64,000 bases of DNA from contig NZ_BMZF01000001.1 of NCBI RefSeq assembly GCF_014652655.1, positions 853,631-917,630 of the forward strand, in the 5' to 3' direction. Below the pieces are notes generated by a model. The model was given only the letters and a program-made list of their open reading frames with translations. It did not search any database and had not been told where the DNA came from. Shown here piece by piece: positions 18,547 through 28,672 of the stretch. The number at the start of each line of letters is the position of its first letter. The first letter of the stretch is position 1. A program made the position numbers and the translations under genes. Origin of the DNA: Paramylibacter ulvae (GTDB taxonomy: Bacteria; Pseudomonadota; Alphaproteobacteria; Rhodobacterales; Rhodobacteraceae).

Positions 18547-19356
18547 ATGTTTTTGTGGCACGGCCTGCCAGAACCAGAGCTGACACGCCCAACAATGATC
18601 GGTTGGGTGTTGGTCATTTTGCGCACATCTGCGCTGGCGATAGTAATTTTTGGGCTGATGGTGCCGTTAATTATGTTGCGCATCATCGGGTTTCATCACA
18701 CAGGGCAACGGATTGTGAAATGCGCCTGTCGGATCAGTCTGCGCATTTTGGGAATACGTTTGAATGTGCATGGCATCCCGATGCAACATCACGGCGGAGT
18801 GGTGGCAAATCATGCATCATGGTTGGATATTTTTTCGCTAAACGCCGCCCAGCGGGTTTATTTTGTATCCAAGGCTGATGTGTCGGGCTGGCCCGTGTTG
18901 GGCCCAATTGCGCGTAGTACGGGCACCGTGTTTATTGAACGCAAAACCACACATGCACATCGCCATAAATCGCAATTCAGCGAACGTATCGCAATGGGGC
19001 ACAAGCTGTTGTTTTTTCCAGAAGGGACAAGCACCGACGGGCGGCGCGTTTTGCCATTTCGATCATCCCTGTTTGCCGCGTTTTTTGATGCGGCGCAAAC
19101 GCAGGATATGTGGATACAACCCGTTTCTGTGATGTATCACGCACCTGATGGCGAACGCGCAGATTTTTATGGCTGGTGGGGTGATATGAGCTTTGGCGCG
19201 CATTTTGCCATGGTGTTATCGCAATTGCGACAGGGCGCAATCACGCTGACCTTTCAAGAGCCATTGCATTTGAACACATTCAAAAACCGCAAAGAATTGG
19301 CCAGTGTCGCCGAGGCGGCCGTGAAATCGGGTTTGGATTTTAGCCAAGGCGTTTGA
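18547..19356 (+). CDS. olsA: Lyso-ornithine lipid acyltransferase
   Basis: This 269-residue PlsC-type enzyme adds the second acyl chain to lyso-ornithine lipid at the inner membrane. The acyltransferase motif is NHASWLDIF and the glycerol-phosphate-type motif FFPEGTST follows. One hydrophobic segment lies at about residues 14-42. I start at the ATG at 18547, one base after olsB, which has AAGGGG upstream. Some homologues also acylate glycerophospholipids. Its end overlaps the convergent thiE gene by 17 bases. Confidence 0.9.
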   Translation: MFLWHGLPEPELTRPTMIGWVLVILRTSALAIVIFGLMVPLIMLRIIGFHHTGQRIVKCACRISLRILGIRLNVHGIPMQHHGGVVANHASWLDIFSLNAAQRVYFVSKADVSGWPVLGPIARSTGTVFIERKTTHAHRHKSQFSERIAMGHKLLFFPEGTSTDGRRVLPFRSSLFAAFFDAAQTQDMWIQPVSVMYHAPDGERADFYGWWGDMSFGAHFAMVLSQLRQGAITLTFQEPLHLNTFKNRKELASVAEAAVKSGLDFSQGV

Positions 19357-19963
19357 TAAACGCGCCCAACTGTACCGCGGCCCCATCGGGCGCATCCCAA
19401 ATCTCGCTACCAAAGGCGAACCAATCAACCACCGGTGCCAGACGTTCCACTGTGTCAAGATCAAGCGATCCTTCGGCGACCACGGGAATTTCCACCATTT
19501 GTGACCACCATTCAAAGGTTTCAAACGCGACCAATTCGCCACTGCCAAGTGCGGATTGGCCAACGGGGCCAAAACAGACGTAATCGGCACCGATTTCACC
19601 CGCGGTCATGCCGGCATGTTTTGATGTGCCACAATGCGCGCCGATAATGGCATCTTGGCCCAAATCCTTGCGAATATCGCGCAGGTTACGACCACCATCG
19701 GACAGGTGCACACCATCAAGCCCAAGAGGTGTCACCAGACGGTGATGCGTGTCGATCACGCATGCGACCTCGCTTTTGTGACAGGTTTCGCGCACGGCAT
19801 CGGCGGTGCGGCTGATGGTGGATTCATCATTGCTGGCCAATGCGATGCGCACACATGCAATATCAAAATCATTCAACAAACCTGCCAATTGTTTGGGGTA
19901 TGTTTCCAGATCCACACTGGGCGGTGTGATCAGATAAATTTGCGGAGTGTCTTGGTCGGCCAT
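19340..19963 (-). CDS. thiE: Thiamine phosphate synthase family protein
   Basis: This 207-residue TIM-barrel protein matches ThiE, which joins the pyrimidine and thiazole halves of thiamine. Visible parts are LITPPSVDLETYPKQL, GLDGVHLSDGGRNLRDIRKDL, IIGAHCGTSKHAGMTAGEIGA (the usual variant of GxSxH) and DYVCFGPVG. The thiazole-phosphate end is less typical, so a ThiE-like protein of other use is possible. It lies behind eno, separated by a strong terminator. No TPP riboswitch was recognised in front. Confidence 0.78.
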   Translation of the reverse strand: MADQDTPQIYLITPPSVDLETYPKQLAGLLNDFDIACVRIALASNDESTISRTADAVRETCHKSEVACVIDTHHRLVTPLGLDGVHLSDGGRNLRDIRKDLGQDAIIGAHCGTSKHAGMTAGEIGADYVCFGPVGQSALGSGELVAFETFEWWSQMVEIPVVAEGSLDLDTVERLAPVVDWFAFGSEIWDAPDGAAVQLGAFIKRLG

Positions 19964-20020
19964 GATAATTCTCTCACTGTTTGTGCGTGGTTTAAACGTG
20001 CCGTGCGCATTGGTCAAAGA

Positions 20021-20060
20021 TAAACGAAAAACGCCCGCCTGATGGTGCAGACGGGCGTTT
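20021..20060 (-). terminator. Intrinsic terminator of eno
   Basis: A perfect 9-bp stem (AAACGCCCG / CGGGCGTTT) with a 14-nt loop lies 18 bases past the eno stop. On the minus strand it runs into TTTTTCG, a good U-tract. It separates eno from thiE. Confidence 0.85.
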
Positions 20061-20077
20061 GAATGGGTTTGTTTGGA

Positions 20078-21394
<1,317 letters not shown>

Positions 21395-21423
21395 TTAGCG
21401 TGTGAAATGCCGTTAGGGAAGGT

Positions 21424-22284
21424 TTAAGAGCGTTTTTCACGCCAGATCAGCACCAAACCCGACATGATGATACCAAACGATCCCAGATAGGTTTGCCAAT
21501 CGGGGCGTTCGCCAAAAAACACGATCCCAAAGAATAACGCGAACAACAGGCGAGAATATCGAAATGGGGCCACATCGGATAGGGGGGCGATACGCATGGA
21601 TTGGGTGATTGCAACATACCCAAGTGCCGAAAAGCATAAGATGATCGCAGCGTGCCCCAACGCAGTAAAGGGGGGCAATATTTCGGTGCCCATGATCAAA
21701 CTGACGACGATGCCAGCGGGGATTAGAACCAGATAACCATAAACTGACAATTGCATGGTGGAGATGCTGTTTTTCACTGGGCGGGTTGCCAGATCACGCA
21801 CCGATAATCCAAACATGCCCAGCAACGCCAACAAGGCATATGGGTTGAATGCATCCATCCCCGGGCGAATGATCAACATGACACAGAAAAATCCGATAAC
21901 AATCGCAAGCCACCGCCGCCAGCCCACGGATTCATTGAAAAACAACACCGCGCCCAATGTGACCACCAGTGGGGTGGCCTGTTGAATAGCTGATACGGTG
22001 GAAATCGGGATGTACGCGATGGATGTGATAATCCCAACAGAACCAAAGGATTCGCCAATGCTGCGCACCACTACGGCGCGATCAAAAAAGTTGCTTGAAA
22101 ATGGCGCTTGGCCTTTGGCGATGCAGATGATTGAAAACAGGATCGTGCCACCAATGCCGAGTGCAAGAACGATTTGCCCTGATGTCATCGCGCCCGATGA
22201 TGCTTTGATCAATGCATCTGCGGCTGCAAAGCCGAGCATTGAAAAGGTCATCAACAAAATACCCTGGCGGGTATCAGAGATCAT
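21424..22284 (-). CDS. DMT family (EamA) permease
   Basis: This 286-residue membrane protein has about ten hydrophobic segments forming two EamA repeats, typical of the drug/metabolite transporter superfamily. ISTVSAIQQATPLVVTLGAVL and the second-repeat MRIAPLSDVAPFRYSRLLFAL are characteristic. The substrate is unknown. Its start overlaps the stop of the Fur/Mur gene (ATGA), so the two are translationally coupled. Confidence 0.87.
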   Translation of the reverse strand: MISDTRQGILLMTFSMLGFAAADALIKASSGAMTSGQIVLALGIGGTILFSIICIAKGQAPFSSNFFDRAVVVRSIGESFGSVGIITSIAYIPISTVSAIQQATPLVVTLGAVLFFNESVGWRRWLAIVIGFFCVMLIIRPGMDAFNPYALLALLGMFGLSVRDLATRPVKNSISTMQLSVYGYLVLIPAGIVVSLIMGTEILPPFTALGHAAIILCFSALGYVAITQSMRIAPLSDVAPFRYSRLLFALFFGIVFFGERPDWQTYLGSFGIIMSGLVLIWREKRS

Positions 22285-22703
22285 GTTTTATCCGATTTTT
22301 TGATCGGCACGCCATAAAGTTCCAGACGGTGCCCGCGCAATTCATAGCCAAGTTTTTGTGCGATCTTTTCTTGTAATGCTTCGATGTCAGGATCGACGAA
22401 TTCGATCACTTCGCCTGAATGCATATCGATCAGATGATCGTGGTGATCGCGAGTGGCGTCTTCGTAACGTGCGCGCCCATCGCCAAATTCGTGGCGTTCC
22501 AGAATGCCGGCTTCTTCGAATAATTTGACGGTGCGATAAACGGTGGCAATTGAAATGGCGCCATCAATCGCAACTGCGCGGTTGAACAATTCATCGACAT
22601 CGGGATGGTCGCGCGCGTCTTCGAGTACGCGTGCAATGATGCGGCGCTGTTCGGTCATGCGCAGGCCAGATGCCTCGCAGCGTTGGATGATGGTGTCAGC
22701 CAT
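22281..22703 (-). CDS. Fur family metal regulator, Fur/Mur type
   Basis: This 140-residue protein has the Fur layout: N-terminal winged helix (RMTEQRRIIARVLE, SIATVYRTVKLFEEAGI) and C-terminal dimerisation/metal domain with HHDHLIDMHSGEVIEF. The CxxC pair of enterobacterial Fur at LICLDCG is absent here (LIDMHSG), as in alphaproteobacterial Fur/Mur proteins, which usually respond to manganese. Irr is unlikely because its HHH metal motif is missing. It is co-transcribed with the downstream DMT permease. Confidence 0.88.
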   Translation of the reverse strand: MADTIIQRCEASGLRMTEQRRIIARVLEDARDHPDVDELFNRAVAIDGAISIATVYRTVKLFEEAGILERHEFGDGRARYEDATRDHHDHLIDMHSGEVIEFVDPDIEALQEKIAQKLGYELRGHRLELYGVPIKKSDKT

Positions 22704-22778
22704 GTGAATGCTCGTCTATTTATTCGTGCCAGCCTAACAATGCAGAGCGTGGGGTTAAACCAAAAATTGTTGTGCGTG

Positions 22779-24035
22779 TTACAGCAAGTCTGGTTCACGG
22801 CCCAATTTGTTTGCCAATGGCGCAATGGTCAGGCCCTGGATGATGATCGAGAAAATCACCACAACATATGTCGCGGTCAGGATCGCAGGTTTCCATTCGC
22901 TGTCGGGCAATGACAGCGCCAGTGCAACCGAAATACCACCCTTTAACCCACCCCATGTCATGATCGGGATCACATCGGATGGGAATGTGCGAAATGGTTT
23001 GAGCATGATGATCGGCACAGCCACGGCCATCAGGCGTGCAAACAGTGCCAGTGCAATTATGATCACACCGCTTAACATTGCATCCATGCTGAATGCGACT
23101 GCGAACACCTCTATCCCGATTAACAGGAACAAGATTGCGTTGAGGATTTCATCAACCAATTCCCAGAACCCATCCAGATAGCGGCGCGTTTGTTCTGTCA
23201 TGCCGTATTTCACGCCAACATCACCAATGAACAGACCCGCAACAACGGCCATAATTGGCCCTGACATGTGCAGATAAACCGCCAGTTGATAGCCACCAAA
23301 GGCAAGACCAAGCGACAATAGAACCTCTAGCGCGTAATCGTCGATGCGGCGCATCACTTGGAACACGAGATAGCCCAGCACCGCGCCCAAAATGGCACCA
23401 CCAAGGGCCTCTTGTACAAATAATTTTGCGGCACCTTCCAAGCCTTCGCCATGCGCATCACCTGTGGGAAATGCGATGCCAACCAGCACCAAAAACACAA
23501 CATAGCCAACGCCATCGTTAAACAAGCTTTCGCCCGCGATTTTTGTTTCCAGCTCTTTGCGAAGGTTTGCTTCGCGTAATACACCCAAAACCGCCACAGG
23601 GTCGGTTGGAGAAATCAATGCGCCAAACACCAGTGCAATCAGGATCGGTGCACCCATGAGCCAGCTGAACCCGTAACCAACGATGACGGTGGAAATACCA
23701 ATGCCGATGGTCGCCATCAGTGCCACAACCCAGCCCTGTTGACGCAGATCGCCCATTTTCACATGCAGCGCACCCGCAAAAAGCAATAACCCAAGCATGC
23801 CCTCTAACAAGGCCTCGGAAAATTCGATTTCATTGACCACGATGCGAATTTCGTTGGTCATGCCAAGCGCAGGGAATGCCAGATCCAGCCCCATCACCAC
23901 AAGTGATGCCAGCAATGCAACGACCAAAATACCAATGGATGAAGGCAGGCGCAGGAAAAGATAATTTATCGCACCAAACGCCCCTGCCAATACGATTAAC
24001 AAAGAAGCGACTTGTAAAATGGTCATGAAATGCAT
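22779..24035 (-). CDS. Cation:proton antiporter, CPA1 type
   Basis: This 418-residue protein has about twelve hydrophobic segments and the Na+/H+ exchanger core motif in LVFGALISPTDPVAVLGVL, with the paired residues later in ESLFNDGVGYVVFL. It most likely exchanges Na+ (or K+) for protons at the inner membrane and helps pH and salt balance. Two in-frame ATGs (24035 and 24026) are possible starts; the second has GGATG at normal spacing. It reads leftward and stands alone. Confidence 0.9.
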   Translation of the reverse strand: MHFMTILQVASLLIVLAGAFGAINYLFLRLPSSIGILVVALLASLVVMGLDLAFPALGMTNEIRIVVNEIEFSEALLEGMLGLLLFAGALHVKMGDLRQQGWVVALMATIGIGISTVIVGYGFSWLMGAPILIALVFGALISPTDPVAVLGVLREANLRKELETKIAGESLFNDGVGYVVFLVLVGIAFPTGDAHGEGLEGAAKLFVQEALGGAILGAVLGYLVFQVMRRIDDYALEVLLSLGLAFGGYQLAVYLHMSGPIMAVVAGLFIGDVGVKYGMTEQTRRYLDGFWELVDEILNAILFLLIGIEVFAVAFSMDAMLSGVIIIALALFARLMAVAVPIIMLKPFRTFPSDVIPIMTWGGLKGGISVALALSLPDSEWKPAILTATYVVVIFSIIIQGLTIAPLANKLGREPDLL

Positions 24036-24109
24036 CCGTTATATCTGTTTGAGATGGGTTTAACACCGCGTAGCAATTCAAGTAAACAGACAAGCAGTTG
24101 CAATGGTGC

Positions 24110-24142
24110 AAATAAAAAGGGCGCTGTCATGTGACAACGCCC
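24110..24142 (-). terminator. Intrinsic terminator of the iron-binding protein gene
   Basis: A stem of ten positions with one mismatch (GGGCGTTGTC / GACAGCGCCC on the minus strand) is followed by TTTTTATTT. It lies about 25 bases after the stop codon of the gene at 24168. Confidence 0.8.
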
Positions 24143-24167
24143 CGTCCAATCAACGAGAGATATGGTG

Positions 24168-25181
24168 TTATTCGTCGAAATTAACCTGTTCAACCAATTT
24201 CAATGATGCAGGGCGCAGATTTGCGATGTCGATCAACGGTGTTGCATCTGGTGTGAATTCACCCCAGCTTGCCACCAATTCGGATGGTTTCGCACCTGGT
24301 TGCAATGGGAATTCGCCATTTACTTCTGCGTATAATTCTTGGGCTGGTGTGGACGCCAAGAATTCGATCAATTTCAATGCATCCTCTTTGTTTGGGGCTG
24401 CTTTGGTCATGGCAACGCCTGACAGGTTCATATGCGTGCCGCCGTCCTTAAACGTTGGATAAACGATGCGCACGGATTGCGCCCATTCTTTTTGTTCTTC
24501 GTCGGACAGCATTTTCGCCATGTAATATGTGTTACCCACGGAAATGTCGCATTCGCCTGCATAGATCGCTTTGACCTGTGCGCGATCGTTCCCTTGTGGT
24601 TTGCGTGCAAGGTTGGATTTCAACCCTTCCAGCCATGTTTTCGCACCTTCTTCGCCGTGATGGGCAATCACGGCAGATGTGAGTGCTAGGTTATAGGCGT
24701 TCAAGCCAGAGCGGATACAAATGCGCCCTTTCCATTTTGGATCGGCCAAGTCTTCGTATGTTGTGACTTCACCGTCGGCAACACGATCCTTGGATGCGTA
24801 AACGATACGTGCACGCGATGTCAGGCCAAACCAATGGCCGGCTGGGTCACGAAATTCCGCGGGGATATTGGCGTTAAGCGTTTCGGATACAACGGGTTGC
24901 GTCACACCAGCATTTGCCACTTCTGACAGGCGGGAAATATCAACCGTCATTACCAAATCAGCAGGCGAGCGATCACCCTCTGCCACAAGACGTTCAACCA
25001 AGCCTTTGTTCAAAAAAGCCACGTTGACCTTGATACCAGTTTCTTTGGTGAACGCATCGAAAAGAGGTGTCACCAATTCAGGTTGGCGATATGAATAAAC
25101 ATTCACTTCGTCTGCGATCAGGGGGGTGGCGATTGTCGCGGCAACGGATGCCAGCATTGCATTGCGCAGGGTTTTGAACAT
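24168..25181 (-). CDS. fbpA: Fe(3+) ABC transporter substrate-binding protein
   Basis: This 337-residue periplasmic protein has a signal peptide (cleaved near LIADE, residue 23) and the FbpA/FutA pattern: VNVYSYRQPELVTPLFDAF at the mature N-terminus, GRICIRSGLNAYN in the middle and the iron-binding tyrosine pair in VGNTYYMAKM. It binds ferric iron for import. No permease or ATPase gene is adjacent, so it must use a transporter encoded elsewhere. A palindromic site lies upstream of its probable promoter. Confidence 0.92.
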   Translation of the reverse strand: MFKTLRNAMLASVAATIATPLIADEVNVYSYRQPELVTPLFDAFTKETGIKVNVAFLNKGLVERLVAEGDRSPADLVMTVDISRLSEVANAGVTQPVVSETLNANIPAEFRDPAGHWFGLTSRARIVYASKDRVADGEVTTYEDLADPKWKGRICIRSGLNAYNLALTSAVIAHHGEEGAKTWLEGLKSNLARKPQGNDRAQVKAIYAGECDISVGNTYYMAKMLSDEEQKEWAQSVRIVYPTFKDGGTHMNLSGVAMTKAAPNKEDALKLIEFLASTPAQELYAEVNGEFPLQPGAKPSELVASWGEFTPDATPLIDIANLRPASLKLVEQVNFDE

Positions 25182-25241
25182 GTCGAATCCTCGTGGTTAA
25201 ATTTGCCCTTCTTTAACCTGACAAAAACACTTGGACAATAC

Positions 25242-25258
25242 CTGATTAAAATAATCGG
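25242..25258. promoter_or_regulatory. Palindromic site upstream of the iron-binding protein gene
   Basis: CTGATTA and TAATCGG form an inverted repeat (6 of 7) around AAA. It also reads TGA-N9-TCG, one change from the TGA-N9-TCA layout I associate with iron-responsive (RirA-like) sites in alphaproteobacteria. It lies just upstream of a possible leftward promoter (TTGTCC, 17 bp, TAAAGA). The regulator is an inference. Confidence 0.45.
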
Positions 25259-25263
25259 AAAAA

Positions 25264-25755
25264 TTATGCGCGGAAGAATGCGTTTCCAACGCAAATAAGC
25301 GCGATCCCCGATAATACTGTGCGCCAGACATTCCAGAAATACCAATCGCGCGCATACGCATCCCAGATTTCATCACCCTGTTGCGCGTTGATGGTCACCG
25401 TATCCACCAACATCAATGTTTCGTTCATGGGGACATTGACCAACATCGTGATCAAAATCCCACCGCCCAGATAAATCATTCCCGCAAGGGCGAGCCAAAT
25501 CGCGCTGGTCGGGCGCATATTTACACGCGCCAAGGCACAGGCGATAAAACAGACCACAGGTGGCAGAAAGAAAAACGGGAAAAAGATTGGATTGCGAATG
25601 GCACCGTTAATGGCGTTCATCGCATTAATTGCGTCAACCCCCGCCATCGTGTTCAACCCATTAATACCCGATGCAACATAGGCATAGAAAAACCCAAATA
25701 TCCCCCCAACCAAAATCAAAGAGATTGAAAGCGAGAGGCGAAACAAAAGGGCCAT
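25264..25755 (-). CDS. DUF1772-like membrane protein
   Basis: This 163-residue protein has four hydrophobic segments (about 5-30, 56-78, 85-108, 142-160). The stretch around MNAINGAIRNPIFFPFFF and the conserved VPMNETL fit the DUF1772/anthrone oxygenase-like family. No activity is established for most bacterial members. It starts 4 bases after the preceding membrane-protein gene and is probably the last gene of the mazG operon. Confidence 0.75.
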   Translation of the reverse strand: MALLFRLSLSISLILVGGIFGFFYAYVASGINGLNTMAGVDAINAMNAINGAIRNPIFFPFFFLPPVVCFIACALARVNMRPTSAIWLALAGMIYLGGGILITMLVNVPMNETLMLVDTVTINAQQGDEIWDAYARDWYFWNVWRTVLSGIALICVGNAFFRA

Positions 25756-25759
25756 TTGA

Positions 25760-26272
25760 TTATCCTATGGTTTTTGCGATTTCGGTTTGGCCGTGTCCGG
25801 ATGCCATACCGTCCGTTCCACCCAGAGGTGGGGCAATCAATGACCAAGCGGCAATGACAAAGGCAAAGATGATCGCGCCAAATGATGTGGCGGTTTTTAA
25901 TGTGCTGGCTTCACGCCCCAATAAAAACACGGCGCCCAACAGGGCACAAATATGGGCCGCGATACGCAGTATGCCAAACATATCGCCACCACCCAGTATT
26001 AGATTGATCGCAACGGCCAAGCCGCCAAAGATCACAATCATCACCGCCAGTGTTTGAAACATTAAATCGGGCAGACGAAACCGCGTGAGCTGTAACAACA
26101 GGATTGAAATCAGGGGGGCAACCACCGATAGATCCGCGCCAAATCCGATCACGGATTGAATGACACTGATCCGTTCACCAGAGATGCTTGTCACAAATTG
26201 GCTGTGTGTTGGCATTAAGCCAAACAAGATGACAATCGCCATCAGCCCCAAAATGATATTACGTTTATCCAT
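25760..26272 (-). CDS. Unknown membrane protein in the mazG operon
   Basis: I do not recognise this 170-residue protein. It has about five hydrophobic segments, beginning at residue 5 (IILGLMAIVILFGLM). A small polar tail ends in GHGQTEIAKTIG. The ATG at 26272 overlaps the last 8 bases of mazG, which supports this start over the one at 26296. Together with the DUF1772-like gene it forms a pair of membrane proteins coupled to mazG; no joint function is known to me. Confidence 0.7.
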   Translation of the reverse strand: MDKRNIILGLMAIVILFGLMPTHSQFVTSISGERISVIQSVIGFGADLSVVAPLISILLLQLTRFRLPDLMFQTLAVMIVIFGGLAVAINLILGGGDMFGILRIAAHICALLGAVFLLGREASTLKTATSFGAIIFAFVIAAWSLIAPPLGGTDGMASGHGQTEIAKTIG

Positions 26273-27104
26273 TGCGCTCCCCCGCTTTGACCGCATCCCA
26301 CATTGCGTCCATTTCTTCTAGATAAGATTGGTCAGGCGTTTTTCCAAGGGCGGCGAGCCTGTCTTCCACGCCTTCGAACCGACGGGTGAATTTTGCATTG
26401 GCACTGCGCAAGGCTTCTTCGGGATCGATTTTAAGGTGACGCGCCAAATTTGCCATGACAAACATCAGATCACCATATTCTTCGACCTGTTTATCATGGG
26501 GCAGGGTTTGCACCGCTTCGACCAATTCGCCCGCTTCTTCGGTGATTTTATCCAAGACTTCTGTCGTGCTTGGCCAATCAAATCCAACGCGTGCCGCGCG
26601 TTTTTGCAATTTTGTCGCGCGGGTGAGCGCGGGCAGGTTGATCGCAACACCATCCAATGTGCGTGTGGGTGCGTCCCCTTTGGCCGCGCGTTCGGCGGCC
26701 TTGATTTTTTCCCAATCGGCGGTTTGTTGGGCGGCGGATTTATCGCGGCTTTCATCGCCAAACACATGGGGGTGGCGATGGATCATTTTATCGGCGATGG
26801 ATTTGGTAACACTGGCAAAATCAAAATGCCCATCCTCGGCCCCCATTTGGGTGAAATAAACAACCTGTAGTAATAAATCGCCAAGCTCGCCTTCCAGATC
26901 ATTCATATCGCCCTGTTGGATTGCATCGGCGACTTCGTAAGCTTCTTCAATCGTGTAGGGGGCGATGGTTTCATAGGTTTGTTCAATATCCCAGGGACAG
27001 CCATTTTCAGGGTCGCGCAATCGCGCCATGATTTCCAACAAACGGGGCAAGCCGCCATCGGGATTAAGACAAAGTTCTTGGCTGGCTGAATAATCTTTTG
27101 TCAT
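26265..27104 (-). CDS. mazG: Nucleoside triphosphate pyrophosphohydrolase
   Basis: This 279-residue MazG hydrolyses NTPs to NMP and pyrophosphate, as a house-cleaning enzyme. Two MazG folds are visible. The N-terminal one has RLRDPENGCPWDIEQTYE and the metal-binding EEAYEVADAI with ELGDLLLQVVY. The C-terminal one has EEAGELVEAV and EYGDLMFVMANL. The length fits the two-domain type. It is the first gene of a leftward operon and is divergent from the amidohydrolase gene. Confidence 0.94.
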   Translation of the reverse strand: MTKDYSASQELCLNPDGGLPRLLEIMARLRDPENGCPWDIEQTYETIAPYTIEEAYEVADAIQQGDMNDLEGELGDLLLQVVYFTQMGAEDGHFDFASVTKSIADKMIHRHPHVFGDESRDKSAAQQTADWEKIKAAERAAKGDAPTRTLDGVAINLPALTRATKLQKRAARVGFDWPSTTEVLDKITEEAGELVEAVQTLPHDKQVEEYGDLMFVMANLARHLKIDPEEALRSANAKFTRRFEGVEDRLAALGKTPDQSYLEEMDAMWDAVKAGERNG

Positions 27105-27174
27105 CTATGATCTTTTCTGCAAATGATAATGCTTGCCCCTATGGTATCGCAAATTTGAACGGAGTCGACACCCC

Positions 27175-28335
27175 ATGCCAGTAATCAATCGCATCGCAGA
27201 TTATTTTGACGAAATGAAAGGATGGCGCCAGCACATCCATACCAACCCAGAGGTGGGTTTTGAATGCCATGAAACCGCGGCATTCGTGGCGGATCGTTTG
27301 CGCGAATTTGGTGTTGATGACATTTCCACGGGCTGGGCAAAAACGGGTGTGGTTGCGGTGATTAATGGCAAAGGAGATGGCGGCACAATTGCGCTTCGCG
27401 CCGATATGGACGCCTTGCCCATGCCAGAGGAAACGGGTTTGGATTACGCATCGCAAAACGCGGGGAAAATGCACGCCTGTGGTCATGATGGGCATACGAC
27501 CATGTTGTTGGGTGCGGCGAAATATTTGGCGGAAACACGCAATTTTTCAGGCCGCGTTGTGTTGATTTTCCAACCCGCAGAAGAAGGTGGCGGTGGTGCA
27601 GGTGTCATGGTGAATGAGGGATTGGTTGAAAAATACGGGATCGATCAAACCTATGCGTTGCATAATCTGCCTGATTTGCCGATTGGGCAATTTGAAACAA
27701 CGCGTGGGCCGATTATGGCGGCGGCAGATGATTTTGCCATTGAAATCAATGGGCGTGGTGGGCATGCCGCATATCCCCATGGCACGATTGATCCCATCAT
27801 CGTGGCCACACAAATGGTGCAAGCATTTCAATCCATCGTCAGCCGCAATGTTGATCCAATTGACACCGCCGTGTTGACCATCACCCAAATTCACGCAGGC
27901 ACGACCACAAATGTGATCCCTGAAACCGCGCGATTGGTTGGCACGGTGCGCACGTTCAAATCCGAAGTTAAGGATATGATTAAATCGCGTATGGAAACCA
28001 TCATGCACAATACTGCCGATGCGTTTGGTGCAACCGTTTCGATGAAATACAATGATGGGTATCCCGCCACGGTGAACCACGCCGAACAGGCAGATTTTGC
28101 CGCATCGGTTGCCGCGAGTATCGTTGGCGATGGCAAGGTGGCATCGGATGTGCCACCCAGCATGGGTGCAGAAGATTTCGCCTACTTCTTGCAAAAATCA
28201 AAGGGTGCGTATTTGTTTGTTGGCAATGGGCCAAGTGCGGGGCTTCATCACACCAAATACAATTTCAATGACGAGGCCGCACCGTATGGCGCGACATTTT
28301 TTGCCCGTTTGGTGGAAACCGCTCAGCCAGTTTAA
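27175..28335 (+). CDS. M20 family amidohydrolase
   Basis: This 386-residue metallo-amidohydrolase belongs to the hippurate hydrolase/N-acyl amino acid deacylase group. The N-terminal WRQHIHTNPEVGFECHET, the metal residues in MHACGHDGHTTMLLGAA, and EEGGGGAGVMV are typical. The dimerisation domain lies around residues 185-290. It probably removes an acyl group from an N-acyl amino acid; the exact substrate is unknown. I start at the ATG at 27175, which has GGAG upstream. It overlaps the convergent monooxygenase gene by four bases. Confidence 0.9.
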   Translation: MPVINRIADYFDEMKGWRQHIHTNPEVGFECHETAAFVADRLREFGVDDISTGWAKTGVVAVINGKGDGGTIALRADMDALPMPEETGLDYASQNAGKMHACGHDGHTTMLLGAAKYLAETRNFSGRVVLIFQPAEEGGGGAGVMVNEGLVEKYGIDQTYALHNLPDLPIGQFETTRGPIMAAADDFAIEINGRGGHAAYPHGTIDPIIVATQMVQAFQSIVSRNVDPIDTAVLTITQIHAGTTTNVIPETARLVGTVRTFKSEVKDMIKSRMETIMHNTADAFGATVSMKYNDGYPATVNHAEQADFAASVAASIVGDGKVASDVPPSMGAEDFAYFLQKSKGAYLFVGNGPSAGLHHTKYNFNDEAAPYGATFFARLVETAQPV

Positions 28336-28670
28336 GGCGTTTGGCGTTTGCGCGCATTGGGTGTGATATGCGCAAACGCATCGTCACCATATGATTTGAC
28401 GACCTCGGTGATCACAACGTGAAAACCGCCATACCATTCGGTATAACGTTTCTTTGCCTCGATATGGGATGGGTGGCGCGAAAACTGTTTCAGTGCGGCC
28501 ATGTTTTCCCAATAATAAATCGAGTTGCGTTTTTTGCCATCTTGGCTGACCCAATTTTCTTTGCCCAGATACCCCTCTGTATCTTCGGCAGCTTGCAAGA
28601 TCAGCGCATCAAGGCGAAAAAATTCTTCGTCCAAATTGGTTTCGGTAAAGATGAAATTGGCGGTAAACAT
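28332..28670 (-). CDS. ABM-like monooxygenase-fold protein
   Basis: This 112-residue protein has the short alpha-beta ferredoxin-like pattern of the antibiotic biosynthesis monooxygenase (ABM) fold: FTANFIF at the first strand, GYLGKENWVSQDGKKRNSIYYW in two parts around the middle, and FSRHPSHIEAKKRYTEWY. Similar small proteins act on quinones, heme or serve as dimeric enzymes of unknown substrate. It starts 2 bases after the PLP enzyme gene, so it is the last gene of the fabI operon. Confidence 0.7.
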   Translation of the reverse strand: MFTANFIFTETNLDEEFFRLDALILQAAEDTEGYLGKENWVSQDGKKRNSIYYWENMAALKQFSRHPSHIEAKKRYTEWYGGFHVVITEVVKSYGDDAFAHITPNARKRQTP

Positions 28671-28672
28671 GG

